A stretch of 51,961 bases of DNA from an uncultured Thermoleophilia bacterium. GTDB lineage: Bacteria > Actinomycetota > Thermoleophilia > Miltoncostaeales > Miltoncostaeaceae. The translations under genes and the position numbers were made by a program. The stretch spans positions 1 to 51,961 of the forward strand of contig CALIKX010000017.1 in the NCBI GenBank assembly GCA_938017905.1. The letters run 5' to 3'. Of the stretch, positions 7,401 through 21,425 are shown one piece after another. Each line of letters begins with the position of its first letter. Positions within the stretch are counted from its first letter, which is position 1. Under the pieces are notes generated by a model. That model did no database searches and was not told the DNA's origin. It saw nothing but the letters and a program-made list of their open reading frames with translations.

Positions 7401-8701
7401 GCGGGCGCGCCCCGGCCGATGCCCTCGTACGCGAAGCCGGCGGCCGCCATGGCCACGGGGTCGAGCGCATTGCGCCCGTCCACCAGCACATCACCACGCA
7501 TCACACGAGCCACCTGCGCCCAGTCCAGCCCCACCACCTCGGGCCACTCGGTCACGATCACCACCGCGTCGGCCCCCGTCACGCATGCCAGGGCGTCGTC
7601 GTGCAGGTGCACTGCCGCCAGCCGCCCACGGGCCGCCGGGAGGGCCACGGGGTCGAAGGCGCGCACGCGGGCCCCCTCGGCCAGCAGGCGACCTGCCAGC
7701 ACCACGCTGGAGGCCTCGCGCATGTCATCGGTGCCGGGCTTGAAGGCCAGGCCCAGCAGGGCGATCTCGCACCCCTCCAACTCGCCCAGGTGCCGCTTCA
7801 GCTTGCCCACGACGCGCCGCTTCTGCAGTTCGTTCACCTCGATCACCGAGGTGAGCAGCTGGAAGTGGTACCCGCTGTTTCCGGCCAGCTGCTTCAGCGC
7901 CGACACATCCTTGGGGAAGCACGACCCACCGAAGCCCACGCCGGCCTGCAGAAACTTCGGGCCGATGCGAGCGTCCAGCCCCATCCCCTCGGCCACCTCG
8001 GTCACGTCCGCACCGACCTCTTCGCACACGTTCGCGATCTCGTTGATGAACGAGATCTTCGTGGCGAGGAACGCGTTGGATGCGTACTTGATCATCTCGG
8101 CGGTCGGCACCGACGTGCGCAGGATCGGCGCGCCAAGGGGCTCATACAGGGCCACCATGCGGTCGCCGTCCGCGGCGCGGAAGTCGCCCACCACCACGCG
8201 ATCGGGGCGCAGGAAGTCGGCGATGGCCACTCCCTCCTTGAGGAACTCCGGATTGGAGCAATAGCCCACGTCGCCGAGGCCCCGGCGGTCAAGCTCGGCC
8301 CGCACCCTGTCCCCCGTCCCCACCGGCACCGTGCTCTTCATCACCAGCACGTGCCCCGCGCAGGCATCGGGGCCGAGCGCCTCCAGTTCATCCACCACGC
8401 CCAGCACCCGCGACAGGTCGGCATCCCCGGACGGCATGGGCGGGGTATCCACGGCAATGAACACGATCTCCGAGCGCGCGAGCATCTCGCCCAGGTCCAG
8501 CGTGGCGGTGAGGCGCTCGGCGCACTCGCGCATCAGCGCCGCAAGGCCGTCCTCGTGGATGGGCGGATCGCCCGCGTTGATCATGTCGACCTTCGCGGCG
8601 TCGATGTCACGGAGCGTCACGTGGTGGCCCATCGAGGCCAGGCACGCCCCGGTCACCAGGCCCACGTAGCCCGCGCCGATAACTCCGATGCGGGCGGGCA
8701 T
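7397..8701 (-). CDS. ugd: UDP-glucose 6-dehydrogenase
   Basis: This enzyme oxidises UDP-glucose to UDP-glucuronate with two NAD. The 434-residue protein has the N-terminal Rossmann motif IGVIGAGYVGLVTGACLA (residues 5-22), VDTPPMPSG, KSTVPVGTG, SNPEFLKEGVAI, and the catalytic segment GVGFGGSCFPKD with Cys261. The C-terminal NAD-dependent domain has LGLAFKPGTDDMREASS. UDP-glucuronate would feed acidic exopolysaccharide or glycan synthesis. It starts at ATG 8701, sharing bases with the stop codon of the LCP gene upstream. The family is certain; the sugar specificity is inferred. Confidence 0.95.
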   Translation of the reverse strand: MPARIGVIGAGYVGLVTGACLASMGHHVTLRDIDAAKVDMINAGDPPIHEDGLAALMRECAERLTATLDLGEMLARSEIVFIAVDTPPMPSGDADLSRVLGVVDELEALGPDACAGHVLVMKSTVPVGTGDRVRAELDRRGLGDVGYCSNPEFLKEGVAIADFLRPDRVVVGDFRAADGDRMVALYEPLGAPILRTSVPTAEMIKYASNAFLATKISFINEIANVCEEVGADVTEVAEGMGLDARIGPKFLQAGVGFGGSCFPKDVSALKQLAGNSGYHFQLLTSVIEVNELQKRRVVGKLKRHLGELEGCEIALLGLAFKPGTDDMREASSVVLAGRLLAEGARVRAFDPVALPAARGRLAAVHLHDDALACVTGADAVVIVTEWPEVVGLDWAQVARVMRGDVLVDGRNALDPVAMAAAGFAYEGIGRGAPA

Positions 8702-10581
8702 CAGGGGGTGTACGCGTCCTGCTCGATGGGGATCTCCACAGGCGAGGCCCCAGGGCGCAGCGTGGCCCGGCCAACCGGGCGGGCTGACTTGGCGATGGCG
8801 TACATGTCCTCGGGCGAGAGCTTGTAGTCGAGTGTGTTCGAGATCCAGTACGTGATGCCGTCCTTCTGCCAGGCCAGACGCATCAGGTTCTTGCCGTCGT
8901 AGAAGGTGGAGTACTCGCGGCCACCGGTCTTCACCACTCCGGTGCGGCCCTCCAGAAGGGGCGGGTCAGCCCAGTCGGCCACCTGATAGCCCCAATAGGT
9001 GCCCGACGGCACGCGGAACACCATCTTCAGCGCCTGCGGACCCTTGCCGCCCGTATTCACCCGGTATGCCCGGACGATCTTGAGTTCCGAGCCGGTCGGC
9101 ACGCGCATCGGCACCATCAACTTCAACCCCGTGCCCTTCTGAATGCGCTTGCCGAGGGCAACCAGCGAACGCGTGTCCACGACGTTCGCCCGGGGCTTCG
9201 GCTGTGCCTTCTTCTTCTTCTTCTTCTTCACCAACGCGCCGCTGTACGACTCACCCAGCGTCACGCGCACGTCCACGCCCTCGGGGGTGTTCTTGCGCGG
9301 CAGCGCCGCGATGACCGCGTCGGAGCCGAACAGGGCGGCCAGGTTCTTCGCGGCCTCGCGCTGCCCCTCCGCGTAGGCCACCACGGTCTCGGATGTGCCG
9401 AATGAATCCGCATTGCCACCCGAGACCGCGTCAAAGCCCTTCTGGCGCAACTGGTCGGTGGCGGTCTCGGCGTCCAGCAGGCGCCCGTTGCCGTTCCGCA
9501 CCTGCACGCGCACGGAGTTGGGGCTCACCACAGTGGTGGCGGAACCCTGCTCGAACTCGGGATTCAGCCAGGCCTCCACCTTGGCGTCGATCTCCGACTG
9601 CGGAGCCTCCACGATGGATGCGCCGTTCCGCATGTTCGGTGTACCCGAGATGCTGTTGCGGGCGATGCGGTCCTTGTCGGTGGTGATCGCCTGCTCCATG
9701 ATGCCCAGCAGGCGCGGTACCGAGCGCACGTTGGTGGTGATGTTGTCCGCGAAGATGCTGGCGTACGCGGGGATCTCGGGCAGGTTGCCGAAGCGGTTGG
9801 TCTGACGCTTCAACTCGGATAGAAACGCCTGCTGACGCGCGATGCGCGCGAAGTCCGAGTCGGTGTGCCGGTAGCGCACGTAGTCGAGGGCGTCCACGCC
9901 GTTCAGGCGCTGGTACCCGGGCTTGAGGTCGATCTCCTCGTAGTCGTCGATGCCGTCGCCCGGCACGTTCTCGTGGAAGTACTTGCGATCGACGTCCAGG
10001 TACACCCCGCCCACCTGGTCCACCAGCTTCTCGAAGCCGTCGAAGTCGATGTTCACGAAGTAGTTGATGGGCTGGCCGGTAAGTGCCTTGATGGTCTCGA
10101 TCGTCTTCGCCGGACCGCCGGCCGAGAACGCGGCGTTGATCTTGTTGGTGCCGTACCCGGGAATCTTCACGTACAGGTCGCGGGGGAAGGACAGCATCGA
10201 GATGAAGCCCTTGTCACCGTCCATCCGCAGCAGGATGAGCGAATCGGACCGGCCGGGATCGCCCGCGCCCTCCGCGCCCGCACGCTTGTCGGAGCCGATC
10301 AGCAGGATGTTCACCGGGCGGCCCGGAACGTCGGGGTCCACGGCCTTCTGGGCTTCCTTCACCAGCGTGGTGTCGGGGCTGGCCTTGTCAAGCGTGTTGT
10401 CCAGCAGCTGGTAGCTGGCCACGGCCAGGCCGGCGCCCGCGCCCACCACCAGGAACGCCAGCCACATGAATACCCACGGCCAGCGGCGACGACGGCGCGG
10501 CACGCGGTACCAGCGCGCCGGGCGCTCGGCGTCGTCCAGTTCCACGTCGGGGTCGGGAGGAGTGCCCTGGTCGTCGCTCAC
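8701..10581 (-). CDS. LytR-CpsA-Psr (LCP) family cell-wall glycopolymer ligase with LytR_C domain
   Basis: The 626-residue protein starts at GTG 10581 (VSDDQGTPP), overlapping the upstream M20 gene by 4 bases. A cytoplasmic basic stretch RRRRRW precedes one membrane helix (about 36-57). The extracellular LCP domain (about 90-245) has NILLIGSDKR, GRSDSLILLRM with R111 and D113, SFPRDLYVKIPGYGTNKINAA, and VDALDYVRYRHTDSDFARIARQQ. These arginines and aspartates bind the polyprenyl pyrophosphate. A LytR_C domain follows (VRVQVRNGNGRLLDAETA), then a seven-lysine tract and a C-terminal domain ending in YWISNTLDYKLSPEDMYAIA. LCP enzymes attach teichoic acids, arabinogalactan or capsule to peptidoglycan. 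The operon partners make sugar precursors for such polymers. Confidence 0.93.
   Translation of the reverse strand: MSDDQGTPPDPDVELDDAERPARWYRVPRRRRRWPWVFMWLAFLVVGAGAGLAVASYQLLDNTLDKASPDTTLVKEAQKAVDPDVPGRPVNILLIGSDKRAGAEGAGDPGRSDSLILLRMDGDKGFISMLSFPRDLYVKIPGYGTNKINAAFSAGGPAKTIETIKALTGQPINYFVNIDFDGFEKLVDQVGGVYLDVDRKYFHENVPGDGIDDYEEIDLKPGYQRLNGVDALDYVRYRHTDSDFARIARQQAFLSELKRQTNRFGNLPEIPAYASIFADNITTNVRSVPRLLGIMEQAITTDKDRIARNSISGTPNMRNGASIVEAPQSEIDAKVEAWLNPEFEQGSATTVVSPNSVRVQVRNGNGRLLDAETATDQLRQKGFDAVSGGNADSFGTSETVVAYAEGQREAAKNLAALFGSDAVIAALPRKNTPEGVDVRVTLGESYSGALVKKKKKKKAQPKPRANVVDTRSLVALGKRIQKGTGLKLMVPMRVPTGSELKIVRAYRVNTGGKGPQALKMVFRVPSGTYWGYQVADWADPPLLEGRTGVVKTGGREYSTFYDGKNLMRLAWQKDGITYWISNTLDYKLSPEDMYAIAKSARPVGRATLRPGASPVEIPIEQDAYTP
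9208..9228 (+). repeat. (CTT)7 trinucleotide repeat inside the LCP gene
   Basis: Seven perfect CTT units on the plus strand are seven AAG lysine codons on the coding strand, at the junction of LytR_C and the last domain. Slippage here would change the lysine count without a frameshift. Confidence 0.9.
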
Positions 10582-11708
10582 GCGCGGGCCCCCGCTCCGC
10601 GGCCCATGGCCGCTCCCTCGGGTGCCGCCGTGGCGGCGCACTCCGCGAACTCCCTGATCGCCTGCCGGTAGGCCATCAGGCTGGGGATCTCCACGTACTC
10701 ATCGGGACCATGATGCCCGGCGCCGCGGGGGCCGAACTCCACGGCGGGTACGCCCACCTTCAGGAACGCCACGGCATCCGACGCGCCGTCGCGCCCCACC
10801 GATGTGGCTGAGGAGTCATGGCGCGACGCGCAGTCCACCAGCGCGGCCACCAGCGGGTGCGCCGGATCGGTATCGGCGGGCGGACGGGCAATCGCCACCT
10901 CCACCGATGCCGCCCCCACATCACGGGCCTGCCGCAGGATCTCGTCGGGGTCCTGCCCCGGCAGGTAGCGCACGTCCACGTGCATCAGGCAGTGGTCGGG
11001 CACCTTGTTCACCGCGTCGCCGCCCTCGATGCGCCCCAGGTTCACCGACGGGCGCGCGAACAGGCGCGTGGATGCCCGCGTGAAGGGGAGCGACTCCAGG
11101 CGCCGGTACACCTCCAGCGCCCGCACGATGGCGTTGTCGCCCAGCCACGGCGTGGACCCGTGCGCGGAGCGGCCCTCCACGCGCACCTCCAGGATCATCA
11201 CGCCCTTGGCCTGCACCCCCACCTGCATGTCGGTCGGCTCGCCGCACACCACGATGTCCGCGCGCATCCCCCGGTCCACCAGCATCTCCGTGGCATTCGG
11301 CCCCGGCTGGGTACGCTCCTCGTCCGGCACGATCACCAGTTCCACCTGCACGCCGTCGGGCGGTGCCGCGGCCAGGTCGGAGGTGGCGAGCATCATCGCG
11401 CCGAGGGCGGCCTTCATGTCGTACGCGCCCCGACCGATCAGACGGTCACCGTCAATGCGGGGCGAGAACTGCCCGGGGTTGCCCGGCACGACATCCATGT
11501 GGCCGTTCAGGATCACCCGGACGGGCCCGGTGCCGGCGGTGGCCACCAGGACCTCGCGGTCCCCCAGGTCGTGTCGGCGGAGATCGACGCCCCTGCCCTC
11601 CAGCCATCCAGCGGCGAAGTCCATCGCCACGGCGAGTCCTGCCGGGTCGGAGGTGTCATGGGCGATGAGCCGCTCGGCGAGACGGACTTCATCCACGTGG
11701 GCGAGCAT
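10578..11708 (-). CDS. M20-family metallopeptidase (ArgE/DapE/CPG2 type)
   Basis: The 376-residue zinc amidohydrolase starts at ATG 11708 (TTG 11714 also fits). The metal-binding motifs are visible: VILNGHMDVVPG, GRGAYDMKAALGA (bridging Asp), IVPDEERTQPGPNA (Glu pair) and a C-terminal FGPRGAGHHGPDEYVEI. The dimerisation insert holds KGVMILEVRVEGRSAHGSTPWLGDNAI. Substrates in this family include acetylornithine, succinyl-diaminopimelate and small peptides; the sequence does not decide. It is the first gene of the tight LCP-ugd operon. A role in diaminopimelate or peptide turnover at the envelope is possible but inferred. Confidence 0.85.
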   Translation of the reverse strand: MLAHVDEVRLAERLIAHDTSDPAGLAVAMDFAAGWLEGRGVDLRRHDLGDREVLVATAGTGPVRVILNGHMDVVPGNPGQFSPRIDGDRLIGRGAYDMKAALGAMMLATSDLAAAPPDGVQVELVIVPDEERTQPGPNATEMLVDRGMRADIVVCGEPTDMQVGVQAKGVMILEVRVEGRSAHGSTPWLGDNAIVRALEVYRRLESLPFTRASTRLFARPSVNLGRIEGGDAVNKVPDHCLMHVDVRYLPGQDPDEILRQARDVGAASVEVAIARPPADTDPAHPLVAALVDCASRHDSSATSVGRDGASDAVAFLKVGVPAVEFGPRGAGHHGPDEYVEIPSLMAYRQAIREFAECAATAAPEGAAMGRGAGARA

Positions 11709-11748
11709 AGCCAATGCCGCGGGCGCCCCGGGTGCCCTGGGTTCCCAC

Positions 11749-12969
11749 TCAGGTGCGGATCGTGCGGATATCGCGATCGATCTCCGGCACCGGGTGCGTG
11801 ACCGACCACGCCCCCCATGCCAGCAGGCACATCGAGGCGATTCCCAGGCTCCAGCCGATGCCGAGCACCCCCGCTACGGCGCCGAATGCCACCGATCCGA
11901 CGGCGATCGGCGTGATCACCGACAGCTGGTAGAAGCCCAGCATGCGCCCCAGCATCTGCGAGGGCGACGACAGCTGTATCGCGGTGTTGGTGAGGGTGAG
12001 GATCCAGATCCAGAACGAGCCCGCCACCAGCATTCCGGGCACGCTCACCCACAGCACCGGCGAGGCCGCCACCACGCCGAGGGCCGCACCGAACCCCAGG
12101 GTGCCGATGGGGATGGCCAGGTGGCGCGGCAACCCGCGTCCGGAGAGCACCTGCAGCGCCCACGCGCCCGCAAGGGCACCGGCGCCCATCGCGCCCAGCA
12201 GCAGCCCCAGGGCCACCGGCCCCCCGCCCACCCGGCGCGCCACAACCGGCGCGAGTTCCTGGATGGGACCGGCGAACACCATGAACACGAACATGCCCAC
12301 CAGAAGGCGCCGCGCCGCGGCGTCACCCGCCGCGTAGGTCAGCGCCGTCCGGAGCCGCTCCGGCACCTTGCTGCCCTGCTGCACGTGCGGGGCCGCGATC
12401 AGCGCCACCACCAGCGCGAGGAACGAGCAGGCGTTCAGCAGGAAGCACCACGTGGCGCCCGCGAACGCCAGGGTCACCCCGCCCAGCAGGGGTCCGATGG
12501 CGCGGGCCACGTTGATGCCCGCCGCATTCAGCGCCACGGCCTCCTGCAGACGGGCGGTGGGCACGAGCGCCGGCACGAGGGCCAGCACCGAGGGCAGCCC
12601 GATGGCGAACGCCGCCCCCATCACCGTGGTGGCCACGAATATCGCGCCCACCGACAGGTGGCCCGTCGCGGCCAGGACCCCCAGCGCCACCGCCCCCAGG
12701 GCCTCGACCGAGAACGTGGTGATACCCACCCGGCGCCAGTCGTGGCGGTCGGCGATCTTGCCGCCCCACGCCGACAGCACGAACGCGGGCGCACGGTAGG
12801 CCAGCGCCAGCAGGCCCACCATGGTCGCGCTGCCGGTGATCTGCAGCACCAGCCATCCCGCGGCCACGGCCTGGAACCACGTGCCACCGTTCGATAGCAC
12901 GCTGCCGGCCCACACGTTGCGGAAGGCCGGGACGCGCAGCACGGCGGGTATTCCGAGGGCTCCGGCCAC
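11749..12969 (-). CDS. MFS transporter, EntS/MFS_3-like
   Basis: The 406-residue integral membrane protein has about 12 hydrophobic helices and starts at GTG 12969. It shows FRNVWAGSVLSNGGTWFQAVAAGWLV in the first helix pair and the loop GGKIADRHDWRR (an MFS motif A variant, G-x-x-x-D-R) after helix 2. A central cytoplasmic loop around residue 200 separates the two halves. It resembles the MFS_3 group that includes the enterobactin exporter EntS, whose members export siderophores or drugs. The substrate is unknown. An unusual structured inverted repeat lies directly upstream and could be its 5' leader. Confidence 0.85.
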   Translation of the reverse strand: MAGALGIPAVLRVPAFRNVWAGSVLSNGGTWFQAVAAGWLVLQITGSATMVGLLALAYRAPAFVLSAWGGKIADRHDWRRVGITTFSVEALGAVALGVLAATGHLSVGAIFVATTVMGAAFAIGLPSVLALVPALVPTARLQEAVALNAAGINVARAIGPLLGGVTLAFAGATWCFLLNACSFLALVVALIAAPHVQQGSKVPERLRTALTYAAGDAAARRLLVGMFVFMVFAGPIQELAPVVARRVGGGPVALGLLLGAMGAGALAGAWALQVLSGRGLPRHLAIPIGTLGFGAALGVVAASPVLWVSVPGMLVAGSFWIWILTLTNTAIQLSSPSQMLGRMLGFYQLSVITPIAVGSVAFGAVAGVLGIGWSLGIASMCLLAWGAWSVTHPVPEIDRDIRTIRT

Positions 12970-12992
12970 GGACGAACGCTAACCGAGCCCGG

Positions 12993-13119
12993 GCACCCGG
13001 CGGGCGGAGCGCGTGATGGGCTCGGGAAAAGGCGCGACCGCCGCATCGCGACGGTTCCCGTCGCGGGCGGAGTGCTGCGGTATTCCCTCCGCCCATCGCG
13101 CGCTCCGCCCGCCGGGTGC
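12993..13119 (-). repeat. Structured 28-bp inverted repeat with nested hairpin, upstream of the MFS gene
   Basis: The arms 12993-13020 and 13092-13119 are reverse complements with 27 of 28 matches. The 71-base interior holds a perfect 8-bp hairpin with a 3-base loop (13047-13065) and a possible second short stem. Read on the minus strand it would fold into a long basal stem ending 23 bases before the MFS start codon. Possible explanations are a structured leader RNA, a miniature inverted-repeat element or an unusual terminator. The whole gene-free stretch 12970-13224 is taken up by this and the hairpin at 13153. Confidence 0.7.
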
Positions 13120-13152
13120 GCAGACGCAGATCGGGGAACCCCCCGGAACGCT

Positions 13153-13178
13153 GCGAGGGGCCCTCTCGGGCCCCTCGC
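13153..13178 (-). terminator. Hairpin downstream of mdh
   Basis: There is a perfect 11-bp stem, GCGAGGGGCCC (13153-13163) with GGGCCCCTCGC (13168-13178), and a 4-base loop, 47 bases after the mdh stop. No T-run follows. It is probably the 3' end of the ATP synthase-mdh transcription unit. Confidence 0.5.
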
Positions 13179-13224
13179 GCGATTCCCACGTTATCGCCCT
13201 GCGGGCTGCACGAAAGAACGGTTC

Positions 13225-18532
<5,308 letters not shown>

Positions 18533-18576
18533 CGGTCGGTGAATACCTTTCTCGGTTGATGCGGCGGTGCCGCGCG

Positions 18577-19134
18577 TCAGGCCTCGACGGCGGTGGACAG
18601 GTCGACGGGCGCGGTCTCGAGGGAGCGACGCATCTCCTCGAGCCGGGTGCGGAGCGACGCGTCCACGACGACGTCGCCCACGCGCAGCACGAGCCCGCCG
18701 ATGATCGACGGATCCACGGTCTCCTCGAGTTCGGCGTCGCGGCCCGTCTGGGCGCGCACCTTGTCGCGGATCTTCTCGCGCAACTCGGGCGTGAGCGGCA
18801 CGGCGGTCACAGCGGTCACCACCACGCGCCCCTCGGCCGCGTCGACGCGGCGGCCGTAGGCGGCGATGACATCGTCGATCTCCGCGATGCGGCCACGGTC
18901 GAGCAGCACCTGCACGAACCCGAGGGACACCGGGTGGGCGCCCTCCATGAGGTCGGCGACGGCCGCCCTCTTGGCCGTCGTCTCGATCTCGGGGCTCGTG
19001 AGTGCCTCGCGCAGTTCGGTGCCGGGGGCCATCGCGCCGGCGAACTCGGTGAGCTCGGTGCGCACCTGGTCCACGGCGGACTGCGCCTCGGCGGCCTCGT
19101 ACAGGGCCTCCGCGTATGTGGCCGCGACGCTCAT
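18577..19134 (-). CDS. atpH: ATP synthase delta subunit (OSCP)
   Basis: The 185-residue subunit ties the peripheral stalk to the top of the alpha/beta ring. It starts at ATG 19134, sharing one base with the atpF stop (TGATG). The helical N-terminal domain ([23 protein letters not shown]) and the C-terminal [52 protein letters not shown] signature match the family. The length is normal, with no fusion to atpF as is seen in mycobacteria. Confidence 0.95.
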   Translation of the reverse strand: MSVAATYAEALYEAAEAQSAVDQVRTELTEFAGAMAPGTELREALTSPEIETTAKRAAVADLMEGAHPVSLGFVQVLLDRGRIAEIDDVIAAYGRRVDAAEGRVVVTAVTAVPLTPELREKIRDKVRAQTGRDAELEETVDPSIIGGLVLRVGDVVVDASLRTRLEEMRRSLETAPVDLSTAVEA

Positions 19135-19676
19135 CAGGCCTTCTGCAGCCCGCTGAGGTCGGCGTCGGCGAGAGCCTCCTCGACCAGCGCGCGGTGATCG
19201 TCGTCGGACAGGGACTTCCTCGTCACCTTCTCGGCGGCGGTCAGCGCCAGCACCACCACGTCGTCGCGGAGCCCCGCCACGGCCGCCTGGGCCTGGGCGT
19301 CGATCTGCGTCTGGGTGTCGCTGACGATGCGCTCCCGCTGCTCCTGGGCCTGGCCCACGATCTCCGTCTTCTGGCGCTCGCCTTCACGGCGACCCGCCTC
19401 GCGGAGCTCATCGGCCTCGCGACGGGCCTCAGCCAGCTTGGCCTTGTACTCGTCGAGGAGCCTCACGGCCTCATCCCGGCTGGACTCGGCCTCCTCGATG
19501 GATGCGGAGATCGAGGAGCGGCGCTTCTCGATCGCCTCGCCCACCGGGCCGAACACGAACTTCTTGAGGATGAGGAGGGTGAGCAGGAAGACGACGACGG
19601 TCCAGATCATGAGACCCGGACTTACCTCGAGGAGCGGATTCGCCCCCACGGGATCGACGCCTGAGAGTGGACTCAT
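19134..19676 (-). CDS. atpF: ATP synthase b subunit
   Basis: The 180-residue peripheral stalk subunit has one N-terminal membrane helix (about 22-41, [20 protein letters not shown]). A long charged coiled coil follows, rich in Glu, Arg and Ala ([28 protein letters not shown] and on). This is the normal single-b arrangement. It lies 3 bases after atpE. Confidence 0.95.
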   Translation of the reverse strand: MSPLSGVDPVGANPLLEVSPGLMIWTVVVFLLTLLILKKFVFGPVGEAIEKRRSSISASIEEAESSRDEAVRLLDEYKAKLAEARREADELREAGRREGERQKTEIVGQAQEQRERIVSDTQTQIDAQAQAAVAGLRDDVVVLALTAAEKVTRKSLSDDDHRALVEEALADADLSGLQKA

Positions 19677-19679
19677 TGC

Positions 19680-19952
<273 letters not shown>

Positions 19953-20834
19953 CTAGTGCTCGGACATCGCTGCGTAGCCGATGTAGATACCGGACAGCAG
20001 GGCGAAGATGAATGCCTGCAGGCCGGCGATCAGCACGAGCTCGAACACGTAGAAGAAGAGGGCGAAGGGAATCCCGAGGACACCGAGGAGGCTGCCCACG
20101 AGGATCGAGAAGCCCGCGGCCATGATGATCAACAGGTGACCGGCGAGCATGTTTGCGAACAGTCGCACCGAGAGGCTGACAAGGCGCAGAACCTGCGACA
20201 GCAGCTCGAGCACGAAGATGAAGGGCGTGATGCCCTTGCTGGAGCCCGGCGGGATCAGGGTCTTGAAGTACCCGATGAACCCGTGGGTGGTGAAGCCTTC
20301 ATAGAGGAAGGCCACGAACGTCATGAGGGCCAGCGCGAGCGTCACGTTGATGTTCGCGGTGGCCGCATACAGCCCGAGGTCACCCACCACGACGAAGGTG
20401 TCCGTGTGGGGGGCCGTGGGCAAGGGGATGAACGAGATGAGGTTGTTGACCGCGATGAAGAGGAAGAGCGTGGCCAGGTAGGGGAACCACTTCCTGAAGA
20501 CGTGCTGCGGCAGCGAGGCCCCGGCGATCTGCTCCTCCGAGAACTCGTAGGCGATCTCCAGCACGTTCTGCGAGCGGTTCGGCTTCATCTTCAGGCCGCC
20601 GCGCACCACGAGGATCCCGAACAGGATGATGATGGCGCTCGACACGACCATGTAGAAGACGGCCTTGTTGATGCTGAGGTCGATGGGGCCCAGTTCGATC
20701 GGCACCCATGCGGTGAGCTCGAACTCGTCCTGCGGCTTGAACTCCTCGGCCGCCGACGCCAGGGCCGGCGAAGCCAGCAGCATGGCCACCAGGCCCAGGG
20801 CCCACCAGCGCACGCGGGTCAGGGAACCCCTCAC
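19953..20834 (-). CDS. atpB: ATP synthase a subunit with N-terminal signal-like segment
   Basis: The 293-residue Fo subunit forms the proton half-channels. It starts at GTG 20834, overlapping atpI by 4 bases. Helix 4-5 features are clear: PFIFVLELLSQVLRLVSLSVRLFANMLAGHLL holds the essential Arg in SVRLFAN, and the last helix has ELVLIAGLQAFIFALLSGIYIG. The N-terminus (MRGSLTRVRWWALGLVAMLLASPALASAAEE) looks like a cleavable signal peptide with an AxA-type site, an extra not found in most a subunits. A periplasm-facing N-terminus would follow from it. Confidence 0.96.
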   Translation of the reverse strand: MRGSLTRVRWWALGLVAMLLASPALASAAEEFKPQDEFELTAWVPIELGPIDLSINKAVFYMVVSSAIIILFGILVVRGGLKMKPNRSQNVLEIAYEFSEEQIAGASLPQHVFRKWFPYLATLFLFIAVNNLISFIPLPTAPHTDTFVVVGDLGLYAATANINVTLALALMTFVAFLYEGFTTHGFIGYFKTLIPPGSSKGITPFIFVLELLSQVLRLVSLSVRLFANMLAGHLLIIMAAGFSILVGSLLGVLGIPFALFFYVFELVLIAGLQAFIFALLSGIYIGYAAMSEH

Positions 20835-21334
20835 TCGGCGTCCTCCCCGGCCGGTGCATTGGCCTTCTCCCGGGCGGCGAATGCGATCGCGCGGCCCAGC
20901 AGGTCGGCGGTGAACGCGGCAAGGAACACGGCGGCGCCCACCAGGGCCACGGTCTCGTCGAAGCGCAGGGCGGTGATGAACAGGACCCCCGCGACGGTCC
21001 AGGCGCGGATGATGAACGAGATGCCCGTCACGCCCACGGCGGCGGTCTGCCCCATCTTCATGGCGTGCTTGGCGGTGAACAGCTGCACGGCCCAGTTAGC
21101 GACCCACAGGGCGATGCCCAGCACCCAGCCGTTCAGCGGCCCGCCGAGGGCGAGCACGATCGGCAGGGCGACCAGGCAGGCGAGGATGCTGGCGGCGGTC
21201 GCGATGATCGTGACGCGGCGCGGTGCTTCCTTCGAAGCGGGCGCAGGCGCGAAGTGATCTGCAGCCTGGCCAGGGGCGGCTGAGATGATGCTCTTCCCTC
21301 CGGGCGTGGAACATTCGCCGCGGGACCGCGGCAA
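20831..21334 (-). CDS. atpI: AtpI-like ATP synthase accessory membrane protein
   Basis: A small membrane protein sits at the head of the ATP synthase operon, the usual place of atpI (ring assembly/Mg uptake factor). It has about four hydrophobic helices (TIIATAASILACLVALPIVLAL, VLGIALWVANWAVQLF, AAVGVTGISFIIRAWTVAGVLF, VALVGAAVFLAAFTADLLG) and a polar tail. Sequence identity to known AtpI is weak, so the name rests on position and topology. The start is uncertain. TTG 21334 opens the frame (167 residues), but the only good Shine-Dalgarno, GGAGGG, lies 6 bases before ATC 21289, a near-cognate codon that would give 152 residues. Confidence 0.7.
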   Translation of the reverse strand: MPRSRGECSTPGGKSIISAAPGQAADHFAPAPASKEAPRRVTIIATAASILACLVALPIVLALGGPLNGWVLGIALWVANWAVQLFTAKHAMKMGQTAAVGVTGISFIIRAWTVAGVLFITALRFDETVALVGAAVFLAAFTADLLGRAIAFAAREKANAPAGEDAE

Positions 21335-21342
21335 CGGGCGGG

Positions 21343-21348
21343 AGCATA
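21343..21348 (-). promoter_or_regulatory. Candidate -10 element of the ATP synthase operon
   Basis: On the minus strand this is TATGCT in a GGTATGCT context, the same hexamer as seen upstream of etfB. It lies between the hairpins that follow tagO and the atpI start. Transcription would begin close to TTG 21334. Confidence 0.4.
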
Positions 21349-21356
21349 CCCATCAG

Positions 21357-21396
21357 TCACCCCGGCGCCCCACGCACGGCGCCCGCCGCGGGGTGA
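21357..21396 (-). terminator. Hairpin between tagO and the ATP synthase promoter
   Basis: The outer stem is TCACCCC (21357-21363) with GGGGTGA (21390-21396), continued by GGCGCC (21364-21369) with GGCGCC (21378-21383). A second small hairpin, TCCCGC-GTTG-GCGGGA, lies at 21403-21418. Together they fill the gap after the tagO stop. No T-run follows on the minus strand, so termination is inferred. Confidence 0.45.
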
Positions 21397-21425
21397 CAGG
21401 CGTCCCGCGTTGGCGGGAAAAAGAC

